Source: Hofstenia miamia
Lineage: Eukaryota; Xenacoelomorpha; Acoela
Assembly (NCBI GenBank): GCA_004352715.1
Contig: SCFE01000025.1
Coordinates: forward strand, 77,997 to 141,996
DNA length: 64,000 nt
Reading direction: 5' to 3'
Under the pieces are notes generated by a model. The model was not told where the DNA came from. It saw nothing but the letters and a program-made list of their open reading frames with translations, and searched no databases. Made by a program: the position numbers and the translations under genes. Position 1 is the first letter of the stretch. The number at the start of each line of letters is the position of its first letter. Positions 10,961-20,479 of this stretch are shown here, piece after piece.

Positions 10961-11024
10961 TAAGATTTAAAATGGACACTAGAAAACGCATTAATAGAAT
11001 AGGTGCTCTAATTTTGAAAAACAC

Positions 11025-12398
11025 CGCAAAATAATGTAAAGATACAGCAATAATAGTATATTAAACATAACTTGGAAAATTGAAAATAACGGTTAAAATT
11101 CCTTAATTATCTAGGCGAAATTTTAACTACTGTTCAATACTCTAGTTAGCAACTGTTTGACATCAACACTACACTAGCAAGAAATTCAAACAAAGCGCAT
11201 ATTAATAGTTTTAAATAAAGCACATAGAAAGTTCTAACAGTTAATCACAAATTCTCATTTAAAAGCATTATGAACTAAATCGCCAGCAAGAAAAATTCGA
11301 ATAAAAGATTACGCACTAAATGTTAAATATACTTAGTAGATAACACAAAAACTCAATTATCATAACCAGATTATATGTAGATACACAAAAACTCAATTAT
11401 CGTATCCGGATTATATGTAAAAAATAATATTGAAATCGATTGAAATGAAATCAAGGCTTTTAATTGTAAACTAATGTCACCAACCGGGATTGCCATTTAC
11501 TTAAAGATAAAAGTAACCAAGTAAATTTGTACACTGAAGAGTTTGTTCTAAAGGAAAGTGTAAATTCAAGTGGGTCTGTGATACAAAAATCAGAGGTGGC
11601 GTAGTTGGTGGTGGTGATGGTCCAGGCGAAGCCTGCTGTTTGAAGCAAACAATCTTGAAAATAAATTTTCAATTTAGAAATTTATTACCATTGCTTTCGT
11701 ATTTCTCTATTGAGATTGAGATAGTCTAGATGGCATTTCCCATTAACGAATGCGAGATTTGGATTTGCAATTAAACAAATTTAAGTCAATCAAGAAAACA
11801 GTGTTCAAAAAGTGACCAAAAGTGACTAAGTAATTTTAATAAAAATAAAAAGCAACTAAAGGTGCGTAATCACTTAAAGTAACAACACTGTCACCAACAA
11901 TCGTTTTGATGCAGAAACGAAAATTAAAAAATCGCAGTAATAGATTCGAGATGAATTTCCACAAATACATATACACTTTTAAAAACGTTAAATTCGCACC
12001 ATGGTGCTTCAAATTGTGGAATTTAAAATATACTGTATTTATCATGCATTTCAAGGATAATTCATAACACGCTCTTCAAATATTGCATTACACAGAACTC
12101 AAACGTTTATAACAATCGTAACTATTTACTATTTCTAAGTAAAATTCATATTCAAATGCAGAAATAAATAGTTTTCCTAGAAGTGGATCAAATAATTGGC
12201 TAGTTTCAAAATATATACCCAATACCGATAGTGTTATTATATTTAGGAAAGAATCGAAATTTTGCATTTTCTGGGTAATGCTATTCAGTTGTGATGTTTA
12301 GGTGAATAATCTATTTTAATCCTAAACTGCCCAATTTATCCATACAGTTCCAATAAGCTTTGTCCAAATTATCATAAAAAACACATAGTCCCAAGTTG
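11025..12398. other. AT-rich intergenic DNA with a two-unit ~40-bp tandem repeat
   Basis: No gene recognised. At 11338-11418 a 40-41-bp unit containing ACACAAAAACTCAATTATC is present twice in tandem with a few substitutions. The rest shows only short chance open frames. Confidence 0.5.
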
Positions 12399-12573
12399 GG
12401 GGGGGGGGGGNNNNNNNNNNNNNNNNNNNNNNNNNNNNNNNNNNNNNNNNNNNNNNNNNNNNNNNNNNNNNNNNNNNNNNNNNNNNNNNNNNNNNNNNNN
12501 NNNNNNNNNNNNNNNNNNNNNNNNNNNNNNNNNNNNNNNNNNNNNNNNNNNNGGGGGGGGGGGGGGGGGGGGG
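12398..12573. other. Poly(G)-flanked assembly gap
   Basis: 142 N (12411-12552) are bounded by 13 G on the left and 21 G on the right. The gap is best read as an unresolved G homopolymer or a sequencing artefact of one; open frames across it are meaningless. Confidence 0.9.
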
Positions 12574-14252
12574 AACTTGTGATAAAAATATTAGTTTTTA
12601 TTAGTTTATCAAATATACATGTGCATTTAGATTTCGAAAAAAACTTTCAAAATGTTTCCAATACCCAACGCTCAGACAAAAAGGTAGTCTAAAATCCATG
12701 GCAACAGTAACTAGCCTCAACAATTTTGTTTTCTTTAAAATGATTTTTATAGAAATCATCACATATTGGAAAATGTATGAGTAACTTACGGCTAAATGCA
12801 GTAGTGCTAAAATTATTACAATAGAGTTCATTGAACGCTAATTAAGCAGCTGTATAAATTTATTAGAACAATTAAAATTATATATTTCGTAATAACAGGC
12901 AAAGACATGCAGCAACTGCTAAGCAATGGAAACTTAAATTTTTCTGGCCATAATAGTAGTCATTTTGAAAAACTGATTATCACTGCTGACAAATTCATCA
13001 AAAAAATTTTTAAATGGAATGTATTGGTAAATGCGTAACCAAAATACGTAACATTCAAGTTCACGATCAATACAAATTAATGAACACATGAATAAGATAA
13101 ACTGCCGATAGTACTATATTTACTAAGTCAACTGAAATTAGTGTGCCAAATCAAAACCCTTTCAGTTATTCGCTTTCACCTTTAGTTTACATTTCAGTTT
13201 CAATTGGCCACACAAATCATAGAGTAAATTGCAAGAAAACAAATATACAATTCGATATTCACTCAATGAAAATTATCAAAAATTGAAGGTGAAAAAGTGT
13301 GTTAAAAAAGGTGTGCGCAGGGTTTCAATTGAACAATTTTCAGGCAGTACAGCTTGTCCACGCACCATAAATTTATAATTTCTAGAATGAACTTAAAGCC
13401 TTTTCAATTAATAAATAAGAGGATGTTGGAGAACAAAGAGTCATTTGAATCTCAATCATTGCCAATGTTTGACGCAACAACCTTCAAATCTATATGAAAC
13501 TAACAGTGACATACACACCTAGTCAAGACAGGTGGATGCAGATGCAGCCACAAGCAGGAATACATTTTGACAAAAAGGCGGATACGCACTATAAGGTCAT
13601 AACTGTAAGCTTTAACGCTTAAAGTTTATCGTTTACAGTTTGGGCAAAAAGCCCATAGACTTAGCTTATTTGATAGAAAAGGAAATTCGATTTTCAATAA
13701 GTGAAGTAAAAACATCGGCTGTTTAAGTAAATTCAATGAATTAAAAACCTTAATTAAAGACATAATGAACAATGCCAATATAAACAGATTTTAAAAGCAG
13801 AGGAATTTAAAGAAATAAAACATCGATGAAACAACGCAAAAATTAAATTAATCAACAATAGAAAGCAAATACTCAAATTCCGATTTAAATTTTGAAACTA
13901 TTGCCTAAAATTTGGATACAGAATAAAACCATAAAAGCTCGAAAGTGCCTCGTTTGGAAATCTATGATTTAGACCAATATTTTTGTGCTTCATTTTGACG
14001 TTTTAAATTAGCAAGAGCTAGACAGTTTTGTTTTCTTTTAGGATGCAAATATTAATATTGAGAATGTAATTTAAAAAAAGTCTAAGACACAACTTACGAC
14101 ATAAGTAAATCAAATTAATCAAAATTTCATATAGTTTGTCACCAACAGAAGTTGTCGCCATAACAAATAGAATTTTCAGGCACTTGAAACAGTTCAAAAC
14201 CGCTCCAGATTTCTATGCAGCATAGACGCACTGTTAAAATTAGAAGACGATA
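12574..14252. other. AT-rich intergenic DNA
   Basis: I see no gene, RNA or repeat that I can support between the poly(G) gap and the end of MRM2. Confidence 0.4.
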
Positions 14253-14563
14253 TTAAGCTTTGTAGTCCTTGCATAAAATATAAACTTCAGCACTGTGCAT
14301 CCGGCTGGATTTTGGCTTAACAATCACTGTTTTGTCAAACACTTTAGCCATAAGACTGCGAAATATTTGCACGTGAGGACCAAAAAACTGCTTACAGAGA
14401 AACAAACCTCCAGGTTTTAAAAGATGCCCCAAATTATTAATAATTTCCAACGAAATGTGAAACGTTCGTTCATGATCAAGGGATGATACTGAGGAAATAT
14501 TAGGCGCAATATCACTTAAGATTAAATCCAAAAAATTTCCCTGAAGAATACTGGAAATTTTCT
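14253..14563 (-). CDS. MRM2: MRM2, exon 2 (catalytic C-terminal half)
   Basis: Second exon, 2 bases plus 102 codons and TAA. It begins after the acceptor TATATAG (14570-14564). Starting earlier is excluded by an in-frame TAA about 45 bases upstream with no usable AG between. It supplies LILSDIAPN (catalytic Asp129 in the spliced numbering), the LLKPGGLFLCK block (Lys169) and SAEVYIL (Glu204). Residue order and spacing match the K-D-K-E tetrad of RrmJ/FtsJ methyltransferases. It joins exon 1 in phase (1 base + 2 bases = AAG, Lys112). Confidence 0.9.
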
Positions 14564-14990
14564 CTATATAGTGATGTTCCAATATGGCAATGAAGTAATG
14601 ATTTTAAGAGTAGGTCTTCTTGTTTTTAGATTTATATATGACGTAATTACTTAAAAAATTACAATTTGGGAGAAATTATCACTTATATTAAGAGTACAGT
14701 AGGATGACCAAATGAATTTGCACTGAGGAAGACATTGGATCTCAGATGGATTTGAAATTGCTGATTTGTATATTCCATTTGTAATTCATGTGCACTAATA
14801 GCATGTCTAACTAACAAATCAACTGACTACTTACGGATGCCATCATTTAAATGTATTATTTTTGCCCAGCTCTTTGGGATTTTGTATAAATCTGCTTAAA
14901 CCAAATTTGACGATTGATAGTTACAAATATGCAATTTAAAAAATGACTTTCAAAAATACAAGGTTGACTACACCTTTTCACGAGCAAATT

Positions 14991-15137
14991 GAGAGAATCT
15001 CCATGCAAAATGAGAGAATCTCTAAGCAAATTGAGAAAATCTCTAAGCATAATGAGAAAAGCTCCAAGCATAATGAGAAAATGTCCAAGGATAATGAGAG
15101 AATCTCCAAGCAAAATGGGAAAATCTCCAAGCAAAAT
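14991..15137 (+). repeat. 21-bp minisatellite inside the left inverted repeat, 7 units (copy 1)
   Basis: Seven head-to-tail 21-bp units of the form GAGARAATCTCYAAGCAWAAT, plus a diverged eighth start at 15138. The 21-bp period leaves an open frame that reads heptads such as ERISKQN, but codon-like structure here follows from the period and I do not call it a gene. Confidence 0.9.
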
Positions 15138-15425
15138 GAGAACATTGTGAAGCAGTTATATTTATATTTTCCACAAAGAATTGTATAATATTATCCGGCT
15201 TTGTGTGTAAAACAATCCTCTTGACGTCATTACGATCTCATGTAATTCTATTGGCCCATTCCTATGGTTGTCAGTGAATGTGGTCACGTGTTTACATTTT
15301 TGGTGAATATCTATGCTATATAATTCGCCATTCTATTCGAGTGTTACTTTAAATTTCAAAATTCTTCACAGCGTAAATTCGTTTATTATTAAAGTTTTTG
15401 TGTTTATAGTGATTAATTTACATTT

Positions 15426-16377
15426 ATGATGAATGAAAATACCACTTCACGTAGAATTTACAAGCGTTCTTCAAACGATATAAGAAAAAGAATTGTTGAA
15501 GTTTACGAAAATCAAGGAGATTGGAAACCTGCAGCTCAACACAATGGCGTCAACTACAAAACAGCGTATCGTTGGGTCCGAAGAGGAGATACAAATTTCA
15601 AACGGCAAGGTGGAGTCTGAGATCAATGTAAAAAGTTAAAAGAGGAACATCTTCAAACTCTTGTTAGTTGGATTGAAAATAATTGTACCGCGACATTGGA
15701 AGCTATGAGGAAGAGACTTTTTATTGAATTTCAAGTGGATTGTTCCCGTCAAACAATTGCTCGCCATCTCGATGCACGGTTGGTTTTACTTATAAAAGTA
15801 TTAATTGTCAACTACTCGGTACAAGCACCAATTCTGCGAAGGAAAAACGAAAGAAATACGTCCAAAACGCCCTTTCAGCGATTTCACAAAACAAGACTAT
15901 AATTTATATGGATGAGACTAACAAATTTATTTTGCAAAAGATCGTACGGGAACAGAGCTAAGAGGTTGGACATGAATTGTTGGGGCGCAAATCTTCATAT
16001 TATTTCTGCGATATCCGAGTGTGGCGTCTTGTTTTGGGAGAGAAAGCGTGGCTAATTCAAGCAAATGATGGATATAATTCTTGGTTGTGACAATGCTCCA
16101 TGTCATTCTTATTTTGAAGATGTATTCAGTGAAGAAAGAAAAAAAACATTGGAAGTCTTTTGAGATTAGGTCCTTACAGTCCAATGTTGAACCTGGTAGA
16201 AACAATTTGGTCTGCATTCAAATCAAAAATAAAGGAAAACATTTCAAGCAATCAGGAGGAAATGGTTGTTGGAGACAATACATGTTCACTTACAGAATAT
16301 CGTTTGAAAAAAACTCGAAAGTTTTGCTGATACGTCAATTTGAGGCAGCACAACTGAAACATGTATTAGAGCTATAA
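15426..16377 (+). pseudogene. IS630/Tc1-like transposase, copy 1 (frameshifted)
   Basis: ATG at 15426 begins an N-terminal helix-turn-helix (SSNDIRKRIVEVYENQGDW...NGVNYKTAYRWVRRG). A stop at about 15618-15620 and several shifts follow. Pieces of the DDE domain remain: IIYMDET (first Asp, about 15901), GCDNAPCH (second Asp, about 16088) and an NP/L-VE block near 16190 where the catalytic Glu lies in ETIWSAFKSKIK in copy 2. The gap between second Asp and Glu is about 36 residues after allowing for a one-base shift. Non-functional. Confidence 0.8.
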
Positions 16378-16677
16378 ACCATATCCAGAAACATTTTTCT
16401 ATGGCTCTAGAAATGTTAGACATACCTGCTGGACTTTGATCGTTTATATTTGCAATTAATATTTTCTGTTTCCTTACAGTTTTGCTAAAATTGATAAAAT
16501 GTAGATAGTGAATTATTTTTTTAATTTTAATTTGTAATTGACAATTTAATAAGTAAAGTAATGTAAAATGAAAATAATAAGTAATAATGTAAATAATTTA
16601 ATTAATAAGTAAAGTTTATGCAACGTAGTGTACTATGTATATATCAAAGGAAATTTAATATATGATGGTATATAGAN

Positions 16678-17649
16678 TATATTAATCGTATAGCCAAGGC
16701 AGCTGCGGTAGCTGAGCTACGCCAAAATTATTTCAAAATAAATATATACTTGTTATTCTGTATATGCAAGATTTTTTGATTGTGCAAAAATATTTTATGA
16801 GTTTATAATCTTTTCATAAATCGTTCTCTAAAATCACTAAATTAATGGGAAATAATTGTTAGCATTGATGCAAGGGTGAGCGAGCAAAAATTTATAGCGT
16901 GCTTCACAACGATTAGATTTTCAGAATTAAAAATAACCAACATACTTTTTTTGAACGAATGATCAATGATGCAATGATATTTATATGCACATATAAACGA
17001 TTAGCATCTTTGAAATTTTGGCATTTTTAGTAAAAAATTTTATTTATTACATTTCTTATACTTAATTGCATTTTTGGATCATATATTTTTTATTTTAGGA
17101 AATTCTGCTCAACAGTATTTTCTTTATTAAATAAGAAAAATAACTATGGCTATAAGTATTTTAATTGAATATCGTCGAATACTTTTTGTTTACTGTAATT
17201 AATCCTGAACCGGGAGTTGATCCTTGTCAATCTTGGAGTAGCCATTTTTGACAGACATTGCGCAGTGATATGCTGCTCTTGCATTACATGATCCCGAAAT
17301 TCATCGTATTGGTGATGTATTTTACACCATACTTGGATAAGACTATAAATTCCCATTCTTCCAAAAGAATTAAAGAAATTGAATAATTGCTGTTTAAATT
17401 ATTATGTGAAAAACATTTGATACTGTTTTAATACCAAACGCTATAATTTGTGTTAGATTTCTTAAACGAGGTGAAATTAGAATTGAATTGCATAGCTAGA
17501 TATTCTAAGATATTATTTTGTGAAATACAAATTGCTATTAAACATAAGCTTTAATTTTGACACAGTTAAGATTTTTCAAATTTGTTGAAGAATATAAAAT
17601 TTAGCTTTTACTTGATGGATTCTTTGCTCTTATTTTTATCCAATATCTA
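16678..17649. other. Intron DNA between the two Tc1-like copies
   Basis: AT-rich sequence without recognised features. Its left edge is a contig join, so adjacency to copy 1 is not certain. Confidence 0.4.
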
Positions 17650-17669
17650 CACCTTTTCACGAGCAAATT

Positions 17670-17786
17670 GAGAGAATCTTCATGCAAAATGAGAGAGTCT
17701 CTAAGCAAATCTCCAGGCATAATGAGAAAATCTCCAAGCATAATGAGAAAATCTCCAAGCATAATGAGAAAATCTCCAAGCAAAAT
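17670..17786 (+). repeat. 21-bp minisatellite in left inverted repeat, copy 2
   Basis: Five full-length or nearly full 21-bp units plus one shortened unit (17711-17723). The unit number differs from copy 1 (seven) and from the right end (two), so the array length varies. Confidence 0.85.
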
Positions 17787-18031
17787 GAGAACATTTTGAA
17801 GCAGTTATATTTATATTTTCCACAACGAATTGTATAATATTATCCGCGCTTTGTGTGTAAAACAATCATCTTGACGTCATTATGATCTCATGTAATTCTA
17901 TTGGCACATTCCTATGTTTCTCAGTGAATGTGGTCATGTGTTTACATTTTTGGTGTATATCTATGCTATATAATTCGCCATTCTATTCGAGTGCTACCAT
18001 CTTTTGTGTATATTGTGATTAATTTACATTT

Positions 18032-18934
18032 ATGATGAATGAAGATACCACTTCACGTAGAATTTACAAGCATTCTACAAACGATATAAGAAAAATAATT
18101 GTTGAAGTTTACGAAAATCAAGGAGATTGGAAAACTGCAGCTCAACACAATGGCGTCAACTACAAAACAGCGTATCGTTGGGTCCAAATTGGAGATACAA
18201 ATTTCAAGCCTCGAGGTGGAGTCCGATTCAATGTAAAAAGTTACAAAGGAACATCTTCAAACTCTTGTTAGTTGGATTGAAAATGATTGTACCGTGACAT
18301 TGGAAGCTATGAGGAAGAGACTTTCTATCGAATTTCAAGTGGATTGTTCCCGTCAAACAATTGCTCGCCATCTCGATGCACGGTTGGTTTTACTTATAAA
18401 AGTATTAATTGTCAACTACTCGGTACAAGCACCAATTCTGCGAAGGAAAAACGAAAGAAATACGTCCAAAACGCCCTTTCAGCGATTTCACAAAACAAGA
18501 CTATAATTTATATGGATGAGACTAACAAATTTATTTTGCAAAAGATCGTACGGGAACAGAGCTAAGAGGTTGGACATGAATTGTTGGGGCGCAAATCTTC
18601 ATATTATTTCTGCGATATCCGAGTGTGGCGTCTTGTTTTGGGAGAGAAAGCGTGGCTAATTCAAGCAAATGATGGATATAATTCTTGTTTGTGACAATGC
18701 TCCTTGTCATTCTTATTTCGAAGATGTCTTCATGAAGAAAGAAATAAAAACTTTGGAAGTCTTTTGAGATTAAGTCCCTACAGTCCAATGTTGAACCCGG
18801 TAGAAACAATTTGGTCTGCATTCAAATCAAAAATAAAGGAAAACATTTCAAGCAATCAGGAGGAAATGGTTGTTGGAGACAATACATGTTCACTTACAGA
18901 ATATCGTTTGAAAAAAACTCGAAAGTTTTGCTGA
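18032..18934 (+). pseudogene. IS630/Tc1-like transposase, copy 2 (frameshifted)
   Basis: Same layout as copy 1: helix-turn-helix from the ATG at 18032, then shifts, IIYMDET (first Asp, about 18511), VCDNAPCH (second Asp, about 18692), SPYSPMLNPVETIWSAFK (Glu about 18798). The middle part shares the same shifts with copy 1, so the common ancestor was already defective or the copies were homogenised. Confidence 0.85.
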
Positions 18935-19392
18935 TACGTCAATTTGAGGCAGCACAACTGAAACATGTATTAGAGCTATAAACCATATCCAGAAACATTT
19001 TTCTATGGCTCTAGAAATGTTAGACATACCTGCTGGACTTTGATCGTTTATATTTGCAATTAATATTTTCTGTTTCCTTACAGTTTTGCTAAAATTGATA
19101 AAATGTAGATAGTGAATTATTTTTTTAATTTTAATTTGTAATTGACAATTTAATAAGTAAAGTAATGTAAAATGAAAATAATAAGTAATAATGTAAATAA
19201 TTTAATTAATAAGTAAAGTTTATGCAACGTAGTGTACTATGTATATATCAAAGGAAATTTAATATATGATGGTATATAGAAATTTAAAATTCTATTCAAA
19301 ATTCTTTTCAAACTTCTTTTACGTAACTTCCAAATTTTTGGAATATTTTTTTGAAATAATATTAATTTTTAGTTGACAACAAGATTCTGTGA

Positions 19393-19484
19393 GCCTAAAT
19401 ATAACTGTTTCACAATGTTCTCAATTTGCTTAGAGATTCTCTCATTTTGAATGGAGATTCTCTCAATTTGCTCATGAAAAGGTG
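19393..19484 (-). repeat. Right inverted repeat of copy 2 with two 21-bp units
   Basis: Reverse complement of the left end. It holds two 21-bp units, then GAGAACATTGTGAAACAG, matching the block that ends the left array. Confidence 0.85.
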
Positions 19485-19935
19485 TAGAAAGTTCATGGAG
19501 AAATCATACTCCCCAACATTTCATCACAATCACATGTCATTAAGTAAAAATGCTCTTACTTTTGAATTTACTATGGTGAAATCATTTGACATATTTGTAC
19601 ATGAACCTTTTAACTATGCATTGTCGAGCTAATAGTGCTTTGAAATTTGAGATTGAGACTTAAATCTGTTGAAATGGAAAATACAATTTCGAACAGCGCT
19701 AAAACAAAACCATAGCAATCAACATTGGTGATACAACGTCGATTCAGCAATAACTAGAAAATGTCATCAACTATTACTCATTAGTAAATTCGACATGGCT
19801 ATAAGTCGAGTAATTCAGTTAAATGTCAAAATGCCATGTAATTTACATTTCCTGTTAAATTAAAAAGAATTTGATAAAATTTTAGTAATCGCATTCGGGA
19901 GTTTAAGGAATTATGTTAAACTGATGGAACATCAC

Positions 19936-20269
19936 TGATAGTATTCTTTGAATTAATATCGGAGTTACTAATAACATCAACAAACGGAATAGGTGGAATG
20001 GGAAACAAGTCCACAGCAATTATTTTGCCTTTATTTTCAGACTTCGATAAAATTTGTGAACAAACCTGGGACCAAGATCCAGGAGCCGCACCACAATCAA
20101 GAACAAACATCCCGGGCTTTAATATTGAATACCTTTCCTGCATTTCCAATAGCTTGAAAGCAGATCGACAGCGATAGCCCTTTAAATGACGTAATTTTAC
20201 GTATATGTCTTTTGATTGTCTGTTAAACCAGGCGTTATTATGTAAAAAGCGTCCTTTACATGAAATCAT
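19936..20269 (-). CDS. MRM2: MRM2 (FtsJ-type mitochondrial rRNA 2'-O-methyltransferase), exon 1
   Basis: With exon 2 it encodes 214 residues (bacterial RrmJ about 209, human MRM2 246). The family methylates a uridine 2'-OH in the A-loop of the large mitochondrial rRNA using S-adenosylmethionine. Exon 1 gives a short basic N-terminus that could be a mitochondrial presequence, YRCRSAFKLLE with catalytic Lys39, and the SAM motif VLDCGAAPGSWSQV (57-69). The donor is ATCA|GTGATG: reading on gives only six residues and a stop, while splicing here restores the family alignment. The start ATG at 20269 lies one base after a TTTTCAG acceptor. All four catalytic residues (K39, D129, K169, E204) are intact, so the gene is likely functional. 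It and ARL8 lie on the same strand but 3.3 kb apart. Confidence 0.92.
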
Positions 20270-20270
20270 T

Positions 20271-20281
20271 CTGAAAACAAA
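20271..20281 (-). promoter_or_regulatory. Splice acceptor one base before the MRM2 start
   Basis: The minus strand reads TTTGTTTTCAG, A, ATG. This is a strong 3' splice site that must belong to a 5'-UTR intron, an unseen upstream exon or spliced-leader addition. Homology is already complete from the ATG onward, so an upstream coding exon is not needed. Confidence 0.6.
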
Positions 20282-20479
20282 TGTTAAGTAAGTTTCAATA
20301 AAATAAATAACTTTGCAAAGTCAATCGCTGAAAAGAATTGTTTGGACATTCGTCAAGACATGATATTCTGTGATGTTTGTATAAAAGCTGAGTAGATTTT
20401 TCAATGAGAAACCACACTTCAGCAACTTTCCAATAGCTATTTATATTCAGAACGCAAATTGGTTCTGATGTTTGCATTA

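Larger units (their letters stand above)
14971..16676 (+). mobile_element. Tc1/mariner (IS630) superfamily element, copy 1, 3' end missing
   Basis: Begins with CACCTTTTCACGAGC directly after a TA dinucleotide (14969-14970), the usual Tc1/mariner target. Then come seven 21-bp repeats, a spacer with a TATA-like TGCTATATAATTC (15311-15323), and a broken transposase gene (15426 to about 16377). It stops at the single N at 16677, before the right inverted repeat expected from copy 2. Confidence 0.85.
17650..19484 (+). mobile_element. Tc1/mariner (IS630) superfamily element, copy 2, full length
   Basis: A 1835-bp element with both ends. The left end CACCTTTTCACGAGC follows TA (17648-17649) and the right end GCTCATGAAAAGGTG precedes TA (19485-19486), giving the TA target duplication of the superfamily. 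The inverted repeats extend inward through the 21-bp minisatellite and a GAGAACATT..GAARCAGTTATAT block (left to about 17815, right from about 19400). The transposase inside is broken. Confidence 0.9.
14564..19935 (-). other. MRM2 intron (5372 bp) with two antisense Tc1-like elements
   Basis: GT donor at 19935-19934, AG acceptor at 14565-14564. The intron is expanded by two plus-strand Tc1/mariner-superfamily elements (14971-16676 and 17650-19484), so the transposase frames run antisense to MRM2 transcription. Confidence 0.85.

Noticed and set aside
10944-11024. Longer ARL8 start at 11024
   Set aside because: It adds a 27-residue hydrophobic extension absent from the family and crosses a strong splice acceptor.
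14991-15137. CRISPR-like array
   Set aside because: Contiguous 21-bp units without spacers, in a eukaryotic transposon end.
14943-15188. Heptad-like coiled-coil protein (ERISKQN repeats) and its hydrophobic antisense frame
   Set aside because: Both follow automatically from a 21-bp tandem repeat (21 = 3 x 7) that lies inside a transposon inverted repeat.
20295-20477. Upstream coding exon for MRM2
   Set aside because: Family homology is complete from the ATG at 20269, and the frame upstream has no matching residues.
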